Below are positions 1 through 6,438 of a stretch of 9,711 nucleotides of DNA, piece by piece. This stretch comes from Alphaproteobacteria bacterium MarineAlpha9_Bin7 (GTDB taxonomy: Bacteria; Pseudomonadota; Alphaproteobacteria; UBA7887): assembly GCA_002938115.1 (NCBI GenBank), contig PTKD01000056.1, positions 1 to 9,711 of the forward strand. The letters are read 5' to 3'. The stretch's first letter is position 1. Each line of letters starts with the position of its first letter. Under the pieces are notes generated by a model. The model saw nothing but the letters and a program-made list of their open reading frames with translations. It was not told where the DNA came from and did no database searches. Both the position numbers and the translations under genes were made by a program.

Positions 1-276
1 TTTTTATCCATATTCCAGCTAATAACGAGCCTGTCTGAACAGTATCTAGTAAACCGGTCTAACATTTTATTTTATTATCTCGCAACTTTCCTCAAAATAC
101 TGATTCCACTAACAAGAAAAGAATATTGAACGGTTGGGTACTTTATTCAGGACAGATGCTGAAAAACACCTCGAGCACCAAACTGTAAGAGCATACTCTG
201 TTCCTTCGATTACCATAACCAAAATCAGTGGTGCCGAAAAATTGTCACGAAAAATCTGAAAACGGAGAGGAAAACG
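1..276. other. Upstream non-coding region, no gene supported
   Basis: This AT-rich leader lies ahead of the enolase-superfamily gene. I find no convincing reading frame in it. The reverse frame running into 109-327 overlaps the real gene's start and resembles no protein family. I looked for TTGACA/TATAAT-type pairs on the + strand and found none good enough to call a promoter. The last 12-15 bases carry the ribosome binding site of the next gene (GGAGAGGA around 264-271). Confidence 0.5.
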
Positions 277-1503
277 ATGAAAATAGCAGAAGTAAAGACA
301 TACGTGGTCGCTAACCCGCCACCACATCGTGGTGGACCATACTTCGTGTTTGTCAAGCTAGTTAGTGACGATGGAATCGAAGGTATTGGGGAGGCGTATG
401 GTGTGCCATTTCATCCGAACGTCGTCGCAAAAATGATCGAAGACGTGGGAGAACGACACGTTGTTGGCGCAGATCCTTTCCAAACTGAACGGTTGTGGAG
501 AATTATTTATTCGCGTGCGTACGCCCAGGATCCTGATTTTGCTTTGATGGGTGTTCTTAGTGCGCTCGAGATGGCGTGTTGGGATATAGTCGGGAAGAGC
601 CTCAACCAACCAATATACAATTTGTTGGGTGGGCGGGTGCATGAGAAACTCCGATCCTACACATATATTTATCCGGCTCCTGACGATTTTAGTTCAGAAA
701 AAGGGGACGACATTGATCCGATTGAAATCGGGAATGTGTTTGGGGACGCGGAACGTGCCCCAAAGCGTGCTGCGCAATACGTTTCTCAAGGTTTCACGGC
801 AGTAAAATTTGATCCGATTATGCCTATGTCGGCTTTCGATCCGCGACAATTGTCGCTATCGGCGTTGGCCAATGCAGAACTGGTGGTAAAGAATATTCGT
901 GAGGCAGTTGGTGATCAATGTGATTTGCTGATCGGTACCCATGGCCAAACGAATGCCGCTGGCGCTATTCGTTTGGCCCAACGTTTGGAACCGTATTACC
1001 CATTGTGGTTGGAGGAACCAGTCCCACCGGAAAATGTCGATGAAATGGCGAGAGTTGCTCGTTCCACCAAAATTCCAGTGGCTACAGGAGAGCGACTAGC
1101 TTCCAAATACGAATTTGCGACGTTGTTTGCCAAGCAAGCCGCCTCCATTATTCAACCCGCCCTTGGCAGAGTCGGTGGCATTTTGGAAGCGAAAAAGATT
1201 GCAGGCATGGCTGAGGCCCATTACGTCCAAATCGCCCCCCATCTGTATTGTGGACCCGTGGAGGCAGCTGCCAATATTCAGATCGCGACTTGTAGCCCCA
1301 ATTTTCTTATCCAGGAAAGCATCGAACGGTTTGATAATTTTCATGCGGAAATTTTAAAGAAACCGATCGAATGGCAGGATGGATACATAATTCCGCCCAC
1401 CGCACCTGGCCTCGGCATTGAACTGGACGAAGAAGTTGCGGCAGCAAATCCGTATGACGGGGACGCAATTTTCCCGGAGATGGAGGAGCAGCCCATCTTA
1501 TAA
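277..1503 (+). CDS. Mandelate racemase/galactonate dehydratase-like enolase-superfamily enzyme
   Basis: Predicted cytosolic sugar-acid dehydratase or racemase of 408 aa, normal for the family. The N-terminal capping domain covers about residues 1-125 and is followed by the (beta/alpha)8 barrel. Visible barrel motifs are the base-bearing strand 'AVKFDP' (K177), 'GTHGQ' (220-224), 'LWLEEP' (E246), 'ATGER' (E272), 'IAPHLYCGP' (H322) and 'IQESIE' (E347). The spacing E246-E272-H322 matches the mandelate racemase subgroup (26 and 50 residues), and H222 lies where galactonate dehydratase has its DxH histidine. Two positions are odd: the first metal-ligand Asp is Gly220, and the Asp that normally pairs with the catalytic His is Ala295 ('QPALGRVGG'). 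I recall 'GTHGQ' as common in a proteobacterial subgroup of unassigned function, so this may be a subgroup trait rather than decay. The ATG has a good ribosome site (GGAGAGGA). The gene stands alone, convergent with the next gene. Family assignment is firm; the substrate is unknown. Confidence 0.9.
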   Translation: MKIAEVKTYVVANPPPHRGGPYFVFVKLVSDDGIEGIGEAYGVPFHPNVVAKMIEDVGERHVVGADPFQTERLWRIIYSRAYAQDPDFALMGVLSALEMACWDIVGKSLNQPIYNLLGGRVHEKLRSYTYIYPAPDDFSSEKGDDIDPIEIGNVFGDAERAPKRAAQYVSQGFTAVKFDPIMPMSAFDPRQLSLSALANAELVVKNIREAVGDQCDLLIGTHGQTNAAGAIRLAQRLEPYYPLWLEEPVPPENVDEMARVARSTKIPVATGERLASKYEFATLFAKQAASIIQPALGRVGGILEAKKIAGMAEAHYVQIAPHLYCGPVEAAANIQIATCSPNFLIQESIERFDNFHAEILKKPIEWQDGYIIPPTAPGLGIELDEEVAAANPYDGDAIFPEMEEQPIL

Positions 1504-1518
1504 CTCAACTTTCCGTCG

Positions 1519-1542
1519 CTTCTTAAAAAAGATTTTTTGAAA
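1519..1542. terminator. Weak A/T hairpin in the convergent gap
   Basis: The 51-nt gap between the two convergent genes holds AAAAAAGATTTTTT (1525-1538), preceded by TTCTT. On the + strand a short TCTT/AAGA stem is followed by six T. The reverse strand also reads into a T-run. The stem has almost no G/C, so this is at best a weak bidirectional terminator. Confidence 0.3.
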
Positions 1543-1554
1543 CTATGTAGCTAG

Positions 1555-2403
1555 TTACCCAGTGATCTGGCGCATAATATCGGCGGCTTTGTCCAGGAGT
1601 GGCAACACAGCATCCGTTTGTTCTGAAGGCAGGCGGAAAACTGAGCGAGTAATTCCGTTGTCCGCAAGTCGTTTGTTCCCATCAACATCGCTGGGGGCGC
1701 CGTAAACGCTAAGACCCAAACTATCGGGTTCACGGCCTGCTTCCGCTGCCATCTGCCGAAATTGGGATTTGATGTTGACGACATCGGCATCGCGGCCCCC
1801 CACTGGCATCCACTCGTCCCCCAGAGCGATGGCGCGTCTAGCTCCATGTGGGAATCCGCCTCCAACTACAATTGGCGGATGTGGCTGCTGTACGGGTTTG
1901 GGATACGTCATCATCTCGTCAAAGTTTACAAACTCACCATGGTATTCGGCTTTATCGTTTGCCCAAATTATTTTCATTGCCTCAATACGCTCATTCATTA
2001 AACGACCACGTGTTTGAGGATCGGTGCCGTGATCCGCCATCTCTTCTAGATTCCAACCGGCGCCGACGCCAAAGATAAACCGTCCTCCAGAGATTTGATC
2101 CAGGGTTGCGACCTCCTTTGCTGTTTGCAAAGGGTCGCGTTGGATTACCAAACAAATTCCGGTCGCCAGTTTTATTGTTTTTGTGACCGATGCCGCGGCA
2201 GCAAGCGCAATAAAGGGGTCCATTACATCGTAGTACGGTTTGGGCAATTCCCCACCGCCGGGGAAGGGCGTTTTTCGAGACGTCGGTATATGACTGTGTT
2301 CGGGAATCCAGATGGATTCGAAGCCACGCTCCTCCGCTGCAACTGCAAGATCTGGGGCCGACATCGAGTAATCGGTAACGAACATCATTACGCCAAAGTG
2401 CAT
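1555..2403 (-). CDS. LLM-class flavin/F420-dependent oxidoreductase
   Basis: Luciferase-like monooxygenase-fold protein of 282 aa, predicted cytosolic, resembling the actinobacterial/proteobacterial 'probable F420-dependent oxidoreductase' group (TIGR03619 type). Motifs in order are: an N-terminal beta strand 'FGVMMF' (3-8), 'SIWIPEHSHIP' (30-40), 'LATGICLVIQRDP' (79-91), 'ISGGRFIFGVGAGW' (104-117), which is the hallmark cofactor/phosphate-binding strand, and 'PHPPIVVGGG' (174-183). A long insertion 'PFPGGGELPKPYYD' (46-59) is also typical of this group. Cofactor choice (F420 or FMN) cannot be decided from sequence, and no F420 biosynthesis gene is in the window. The ATG at 2401-2403 has a strong ribosome site, GGGAGG, 7 nt upstream. 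The gene is divergent from the GST/CoA-transferase run across a 239-nt gap, so it could share regulation with it, but no operator is recognisable. Confidence 0.9.
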   Translation of the reverse strand: MHFGVMMFVTDYSMSAPDLAVAAEERGFESIWIPEHSHIPTSRKTPFPGGGELPKPYYDVMDPFIALAAAASVTKTIKLATGICLVIQRDPLQTAKEVATLDQISGGRFIFGVGAGWNLEEMADHGTDPQTRGRLMNERIEAMKIIWANDKAEYHGEFVNFDEMMTYPKPVQQPHPPIVVGGGFPHGARRAIALGDEWMPVGGRDADVVNIKSQFRQMAAEAGREPDSLGLSVYGAPSDVDGNKRLADNGITRSVFRLPSEQTDAVLPLLDKAADIMRQITG

Positions 2404-2642
2404 CCCTTTTCCTCCCGTTACGATGAGTTGAGACGGTTTATACCTATTTCCAAGTACTTCAGTATTTGACTACTGTCTTCTTTTCAAGTCGGATGGTTCG
2501 TGGTCATTGCTCCCCTGCGTATTTATGGCGAGTTTTTTTTGATCTGCTTCCCGAATGCTGAAATGTGGGCAAGACTTGAAGGTTATCGGTACAGCTAGGG
2601 AGACAGGTATTCCCGTATTTAAGTTGAAGTAGGAGACATTTT
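2404..2642. promoter_or_regulatory. Divergent intergenic region between LLM oxidoreductase and GST genes
   Basis: These 239 nt must hold the start signals for both flanking genes unless transcription enters from elsewhere. The two ribosome sites are clear: GGGAGG on the reverse strand (2411-2416) and AGGAGA on the forward strand (2631-2636). An 8-bp palindrome, AAGTACTT, sits at 2452-2459, and TTGACT at 2466-2471 resembles a -35 but has no partner -10 at 16-18 nt. I could not place a convincing sigma-70 promoter on either strand. Confidence 0.4.
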
Positions 2643-3272
2643 ATGTTGAAGGTCTGGGGTCGTCGCAACTCGAACAATGTTCAGAAAGTTCTTTGGTTGT
2701 GCGATGAAATTGGTTTGGAGTACGACCAGGAAGATGCAGGGGCCGAGTTTGGGCGAACCCGTGATCCTGACATGCTGGCTCGTAATCCGAATGCCGTCGT
2801 GCCGACGGTGGAGGACGACGGATTCACGTTGTGGGAAAGCAATGTCATTCTCCGTTACTTGGCCTCGAAGTACGGACCCGAACAAATTTATCCGAGGTCC
2901 CACACAATGCGAGCGGACGTCGAGCGGTGGATGGATTGGCAACAAACGACCTTACTGTCGCCCATGACCACTATTTTTTGGGGACGAGTTCGGACACCTG
3001 ATGCCATACGTGCCTCTGATATCGAGGAAGCCATCAAGAAGGGAGTACGCATTTGGAGTATTCTGGACAATCAACTAAAGGACCGGGTCTGGATTACAGG
3101 TGATACATTTACTCTAGCGGAAATATCCATTGGTGCTCAGGCGTGGCGGTGGTTTTCCCTTGTGAGAGCTGATGAACGATTGACGAAGCAAGCACATTTA
3201 GAAAACTGGTTTTCACGCGTTCGTGCGCGCAGAGCTTTCGATCAAAATGTAAGTTCCGTACCGTTAACATGA
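2643..3272 (+). CDS. Glutathione S-transferase family protein (first of a pair)
   Basis: Cytosolic GST-fold protein of 209 aa, the usual length. The thioredoxin-like N-domain has 'GRRNSNNVQKVLW' (6-18), with Ser10 at the place of the catalytic Ser of theta/beta-like classes. It also has 'NPNAVVPTVEDDG' (48-60) with the conserved cis-Pro (P54), and the glutathione gamma-glutamyl contact 'WESNVILRYLA' (E65-S66). The helical C-domain follows from about residue 88 and contains 'ITGDTFTLAEISIG' (151-164), the GST N-capping segment, with Glu160 where Asp is commonest. The ATG at 2643 has AGGAGA 6 nt upstream. It is the first gene of a four-gene run with a second GST, a CoA-transferase and a hotdog protein. 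That suggests a glutathione-dependent step in a catabolic pathway rather than general detoxification, but this is inference. Reaction and substrate are not determinable. Confidence 0.9.
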   Translation: MLKVWGRRNSNNVQKVLWLCDEIGLEYDQEDAGAEFGRTRDPDMLARNPNAVVPTVEDDGFTLWESNVILRYLASKYGPEQIYPRSHTMRADVERWMDWQQTTLLSPMTTIFWGRVRTPDAIRASDIEEAIKKGVRIWSILDNQLKDRVWITGDTFTLAEISIGAQAWRWFSLVRADERLTKQAHLENWFSRVRARRAFDQNVSSVPLT

Positions 3273-3308
3273 GAGAATAGAAAGTCGTTATATGAGTTTG
3301 GGCGAAAA

Positions 3309-3986
3309 ATGAACCAAGAAAATCCTAAATCAATCAAGGTCTGGGGTATAGAATCCGGGAGGTGCATGCGGGTGCACTGGATGGCTCTGGAGCTGGGTCT
3401 GGATTACGAAGTTGTACCGATTCGTGCGCGGTCCGGTGAGACCGGTACCGAAGTGTTTACGAAGTTAAATCCCAAACAAAAGATTCCCGTGCTCCAACAT
3501 GGTCCGATAGTTCTTTCGGAGAGTGCGGCTATCATCAACTACATGGCTGAGACGTTTCCTTTACCTAACGACTTCTATGTTGCCGAGGACGCAGTGGGGA
3601 GAGCCAAACTCAATGAGTGGTGTTACTTCATTATGACTGAACTTGATGCTCATTCCCTTTATCTTATCCGTCGCCACGATAGTCTTAAGGCTATTTATGG
3701 AGCTGAACCGACGGCGGTTGCATCAGCAGAAGAATATTTCAAAAAACAGATTGGAGCCGCATGTAAACGTATAAACAAAGAAGGTATCTATCTAATGGAG
3801 AACCAGTTTTCTATAGCAGATATTCTTCTCACTTCCTGTCTCGACTGGGCTGTGGCCTACGAAATTGATCTGCCCGACTTGATGCGCAGCTATAGAGAGA
3901 AAGTTCACAAAAGGCCGAGATTTCAGGATGCGTTTGCAATCAATTTCCCGAATGGTATCCCAAAATCAGTACTCCGCTCGGCGTAA
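3309..3986 (+). CDS. Glutathione S-transferase family protein (second of a pair)
   Basis: Second GST-fold protein, 225 aa, clearly diverged from its neighbour, so not a recent duplicate. The N-domain shows 'VWGIESGRCMRVHW' (11-24), with Ser16 and Cys19 as candidate active-site residues. It also has 'LNPKQKIPVLQHG' (53-65) with cis-Pro60, and 'LSESAAIINYMAE' (69-81) with E71-S72 contacting glutathione. The helical C-domain starts near residue 97, with 'FSIADILLTSCLDWA' (about 167-181) as the N-capping/core helix. It lies 36 nt after the first GST and 38 nt before the CoA-transferase, so co-transcription is likely. The start ATG has only a weak purine stretch (GGGCGA) upstream. Roles such as maleyl-type isomerase, dehalogenase or ether cleavage are all possible for this superfamily, and nothing here singles one out. 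Confidence 0.88.
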   Translation: MNQENPKSIKVWGIESGRCMRVHWMALELGLDYEVVPIRARSGETGTEVFTKLNPKQKIPVLQHGPIVLSESAAIINYMAETFPLPNDFYVAEDAVGRAKLNEWCYFIMTELDAHSLYLIRRHDSLKAIYGAEPTAVASAEEYFKKQIGAACKRINKEGIYLMENQFSIADILLTSCLDWAVAYEIDLPDLMRSYREKVHKRPRFQDAFAINFPNGIPKSVLRSA

Positions 3987-4024
3987 ATGTTTGGCAACTA
4001 GGTTTTGCGAAAGGGATTGGGTGA

Positions 4025-5224
4025 ATGGCTGGACCTCTAAAAGGATTTCGAATAATTGATTTTACGACGATGGTTTCCGGTCCAATCGCTACCATGATGC
4101 TTGCAGATCAAGGTGCTGACGTAATAAAAATTGAGCCGCCTGGCGGTGAATATATGCGGAAGACTGGTGTTCAACACCGTGGTATGCCTTCGGGTTTCTT
4201 GTCATGCAATCGTAACAAGCGCTCTCTTTCTGTTGATCTAAAGCGCACTGAGGGACTGGAGGTCGTCAAGAAACTTGCGGCTAATGCGGACGTATTGGTT
4301 CAAAATTTTAGACCAGGAGCCATCGAACGCATGGGACTGGGTGAGGATGTAGTGCGGAGGCTACAGCCAAAAATAATATATGTTTCTATTAGTGGTTTCG
4401 GAGAAACTGGTCCTTATTCGGGTCAACGTGTCTATGACCCAATTATTCAGGCCATTTCTGGTCTCGCTGATATACAACGTGATCGTGAAAGCGGACAGCC
4501 AAAGATGGTACGAACCATCATTCCCGACAAGACGACGTCAGTGACCGCGGCTCAGGCAATTACTGCCGCGTTACTGCATCGAGAACGTACCGGTGAAGGC
4601 CAGCATGTACGTTTGTCCATGTTGGATACGATGATTGCATTTCTTTGGCCCGAAGGAATGTCCGGTCTCAATTTTGTTGGCAACGAGGTGGATCCGGGGA
4701 GGGCACAAATGGGATTGGATTTGGTATTCCAGACCCTTGATGGATATATCACGGCTGCAGCTGTAGCCGATTCGGAATGGGCGGGGCTGTGTCGAGCTTT
4801 GCGGCGAGAGGAATTGATCACTGATCCAAAGTACAAGACGCCGGCGGACCGTTCTCAAAATCAGATGGAACGGAGGCAAATGATTTCGGATGAGTTGGCT
4901 AAGTGGAAGAGTGACGAAATTTTGGATCGGCTGAAGGGAGAGGATGTCCCTTGTGCCCCAATTTTAGATCGTTGGTCGGTTCTTGAGGACGAGCAAGTTC
5001 GGGAAAATGAAGTAGTTGAGATTCATGATCACCCAATATTGGGGCAAGTTCGGCAACCAAGGCCGGCGGCGCGTTTTGATAGAACTCCGGCGAAGGTTGA
5101 ATCCTTGGCACCCTTTCTAGGAGCAGACAATTCCGAAATCCTTTCGGAAGCCGGCTACTCAATTGAAGATATAGAGCGTCTAGAGCGTGACGGTGTTTTT
5201 TACCGTGAGGAGTTACAAAACTAA
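4025..5224 (+). CDS. CaiB/BaiF (family III) CoA-transferase
   Basis: Cytosolic family III CoA-transferase of 399 aa, the normal length, which moves CoA between carboxylic acids through an aspartyl-CoA mixed anhydride. The N-terminus 'GFRIIDFTTMVSGPIATMMLADQGADVIKIEPPGG' region (7-41) is the Rossmann-like CoA-binding start. 'NRNKRSLSVDLK' (62-73) and 'DVLVQNFRPGAIERMGLG' (89-106) are family hallmarks. 'IIPDKTTSVTAAQAITAALLHRERTGEGQHV' (165-195) places Asp168 at the position of the catalytic Asp169 of formyl-CoA transferase. The C-terminal segment 'VPCAPILDRWSVLEDEQVRENE' (about 308-329) is the conserved linker/return helix. Family is certain; the acid substrate and CoA donor are unknown. The stop codon at 5222-5224 is followed after one base by the hotdog gene's ATG, implying translational coupling and a shared pathway: acid activation, then acyl-CoA hydration. 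A weak AAGGGAT site lies about 9 nt before the ATG. Confidence 0.93.
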   Translation: MAGPLKGFRIIDFTTMVSGPIATMMLADQGADVIKIEPPGGEYMRKTGVQHRGMPSGFLSCNRNKRSLSVDLKRTEGLEVVKKLAANADVLVQNFRPGAIERMGLGEDVVRRLQPKIIYVSISGFGETGPYSGQRVYDPIIQAISGLADIQRDRESGQPKMVRTIIPDKTTSVTAAQAITAALLHRERTGEGQHVRLSMLDTMIAFLWPEGMSGLNFVGNEVDPGRAQMGLDLVFQTLDGYITAAAVADSEWAGLCRALRREELITDPKYKTPADRSQNQMERRQMISDELAKWKSDEILDRLKGEDVPCAPILDRWSVLEDEQVRENEVVEIHDHPILGQVRQPRPAARFDRTPAKVESLAPFLGADNSEILSEAGYSIEDIERLERDGVFYREELQN

Positions 5225-5225
5225 A

Positions 5226-6053
5226 ATGCCCGGTAGTTCTTTGCCTGAATATTTAGTGATTGCATCCAATACTGGCCACGGCTCGGACAATAAAATCCAC
5301 GACGATGAAATTGCACAAAAATTTGGCTTTACCGGAGCTTTGGTTCCCGGAGTTGACGTATACGCATACATGGCACATGCGCCGGTGCTTCATTGGGGGC
5401 GGAAATGGTTGGAGCATGGTTATATGCATGTACGTTTGGCCAAACCCGTTTATGAGGATGACAAAACGTACGTGACGGGATCGCTTGGATCTAAGGGAAG
5501 AATGTTTGTAGAGGCGAACGCCCGTGGGGAGATCTGTGGCGTAGGCGAAGCCATGCTCGAGGCACCCCGCGCTGCATCCCAAACGAAAATTGAGAAAACA
5601 TTTATGCCCGAGGCGGACCAGCGCTCCGCTGCGAGCCAATTTACACTTTCTACTAACACTGTACTCGGTGCTCGTGACGATGAACCTGCCGCCTCGGGAC
5701 ACGATGATTATCTTGCGTCAGTTCATGAGAGCTTAGGCATTTACAGGGATCAAGGTCTTGTGCATCCGGGTTACATTTTGCGTAGGGCCAATTTGATTTT
5801 ACGCGAGAATGTTGTGCTAGGGCCCTGGATTCATGTGGAAAGCTGGATTTGGAATCTACGTGCTTTAGGTGTGGACGAACCTTTCACGACAAGGGCGGTA
5901 GTTACGGACAATTTTGACCGAAAAGGCCATCTATTTGTCGACCTTGATGTGCTGGTGGCTGCGCGGGATACTGAGCCAATTACGAGAGTTTCTCATCGTT
6001 CGATATACGTGCCACGCCAACTCCGAGAAAACGTCTCGTTAGACGACCGATAG
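5226..6053 (+). CDS. Double-hotdog MaoC-like acyl-CoA hydratase/dehydratase family protein
   Basis: Predicted cytosolic protein of 275 aa with two hotdog-like halves. The first (about 5-115) carries 'SDNKIHDDEIAQKFGFTGALVPG' (20-42), a MaoC-type 'D..N..H.D..A...GF.G..VPG' element with Asp21 and His25. The second (about 170-265) has 'VHPGYILRRAN' (179-189), 'LGPWIHVES' (198-206) and 'DRKGHLFVDLDVLV' (231-244). MaoC enzymes normally space their catalytic Asp and His by five residues (D-x-N-P-x-H). Here Asp21 precedes Asn22 directly and Ser20 holds the canonical place, so the active site may differ. I start it at ATG 5226. An in-frame GTG at 5187 would add 13 residues inside the CoA-transferase and lacks a ribosome site, while GAGGAG (5207-5212) lies upstream of the ATG. 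Coupling to the CoA-transferase suggests it acts on that enzyme's acyl-CoA product. A thioesterase or non-catalytic role is possible. Confidence 0.8.
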   Translation: MPGSSLPEYLVIASNTGHGSDNKIHDDEIAQKFGFTGALVPGVDVYAYMAHAPVLHWGRKWLEHGYMHVRLAKPVYEDDKTYVTGSLGSKGRMFVEANARGEICGVGEAMLEAPRAASQTKIEKTFMPEADQRSAASQFTLSTNTVLGARDDEPAASGHDDYLASVHESLGIYRDQGLVHPGYILRRANLILRENVVLGPWIHVESWIWNLRALGVDEPFTTRAVVTDNFDRKGHLFVDLDVLVAARDTEPITRVSHRSIYVPRQLRENVSLDDR

Positions 6054-6055
6054 CC

Positions 6056-6373
6056 CTACGGGTGTGGCCCCCAGGGAGCAGCCAACAACAACTTGTTTTC
6101 TTGGGTTTGTAAAAGTGGGCGGAATTTGGCGGCAAAGGCCATAAAGTCTTCGTCGCCATAAATCTTTCCCCAAAATTGCCGTCGGTCAGCATCGTCTTCA
6201 AACTTCCACAGATGTACGATTTGGTTCAGAGCGCCGATGTCTCCTGTGAAGTACCCAATAAGATGATCTTTGTATGGTTGGAGGGCTGGCCAGCCTAACT
6301 CTGTATACAGTTTTACAGCCTCTGAGAGTTTTCCGACATTCAAGGTGTATGTGCGTAGTTCGTAAATTGCCAA
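6056..6373 (-). CDS. NIPSNAP-family protein
   Basis: Small soluble protein of 105 aa with the ferredoxin-like dimeric alpha/beta-barrel fold of NIPSNAP proteins. The N-terminal 'IYELRTYTLNVGK' (3-15) is the family signature, followed by 'GYFTGDIGALNQIVHLWKFED' across 40-60 (central strands) and 'DRRQFW' (63-68). It ends 'LLLAAPWGPHP' (95-105), as family members often do. Bacterial single-domain NIPSNAP proteins have no settled biochemical function. They occur near aromatic and acyl-CoA catabolic genes, which fits this location. The start is TTG (6371-6373): there is no in-frame ATG nearby, and a perfect AAGGAGG (6379-6385, reverse strand) sits 5 nt upstream. It is convergent with the hotdog gene, only 2 nt from its stop, and divergent from the CinA-family gene. 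Confidence 0.9.
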   Translation of the reverse strand: MAIYELRTYTLNVGKLSEAVKLYTELGWPALQPYKDHLIGYFTGDIGALNQIVHLWKFEDDADRRQFWGKIYGDEDFMAFAAKFRPLLQTQENKLLLAAPWGPHP

Positions 6374-6395
6374 CGTAACCTCCTTGTTATATAGC
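6367..6395 (+). promoter_or_regulatory. Candidate sigma-70 promoter for the CinA-DUF3311-symporter run
   Basis: TTGCCA (6367-6372, five of six to TTGACA) is followed after 17 nt by TATAGC (6390-6395). An overlapping alternative -10 is TATATA (6388-6393) preceded by TGT, an extended -10 pattern. Transcription would begin near 6400, leaving a leader of about 38 nt before the preferred CinA start at 6439. The site overlaps the start and ribosome site of the opposing NIPSNAP gene, so the two transcripts would interfere or overlap. Judged by eye only. Confidence 0.45.
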
Positions 6396-6438
6396 CGTCG
6401 TTGAAATCACCCTGCCGATTTAGATGGGAGAGTTAATA

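Noticed and set aside
109..327. Reverse-strand 72-codon frame at the left edge
   Set aside because: It overlaps the real start of the enolase-superfamily gene, is Cys/Phe-rich without family resemblance, and has no clear ribosome site.
2095..2469. 124-codon + strand frame opposite the LLM oxidoreductase gene
   Set aside because: It lies mostly antisense to a well-supported gene, is rich in Arg and Cys, and resembles no family; a shadow frame.
2466..2494. TTGACT as a -35 for the GST run
   Set aside because: The sequence 16-18 nt downstream (TCGGAT) does not resemble a -10 element.
2643..3986. GST pair as a recent tandem duplication
   Set aside because: The proteins differ in length and in active-site segments (NSNNVQK versus SGRCMRV) and share only family-level motifs.
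5253..5702. 149-codon reverse frame inside the hotdog gene
   Set aside because: It is fully antisense to a gene with clear hotdog motifs, and its composition is that of a shadow frame.
6051..6080. CCCTACGGG as a terminator hairpin between the hotdog and NIPSNAP genes
   Set aside because: The stem is only three base pairs and no T-run follows on either strand.
6387..6393. TATATA-like -10 for the NIPSNAP gene on the reverse strand
   Set aside because: Transcription would start inside the ribosome binding site, and no -35 lies at a suitable distance.
6424..6438. Upstream ATG of the CinA-family gene as the start
   Set aside because: No ribosome site precedes it, and its own bases form the GGGAGAG site ideally placed for the ATG at 6439.
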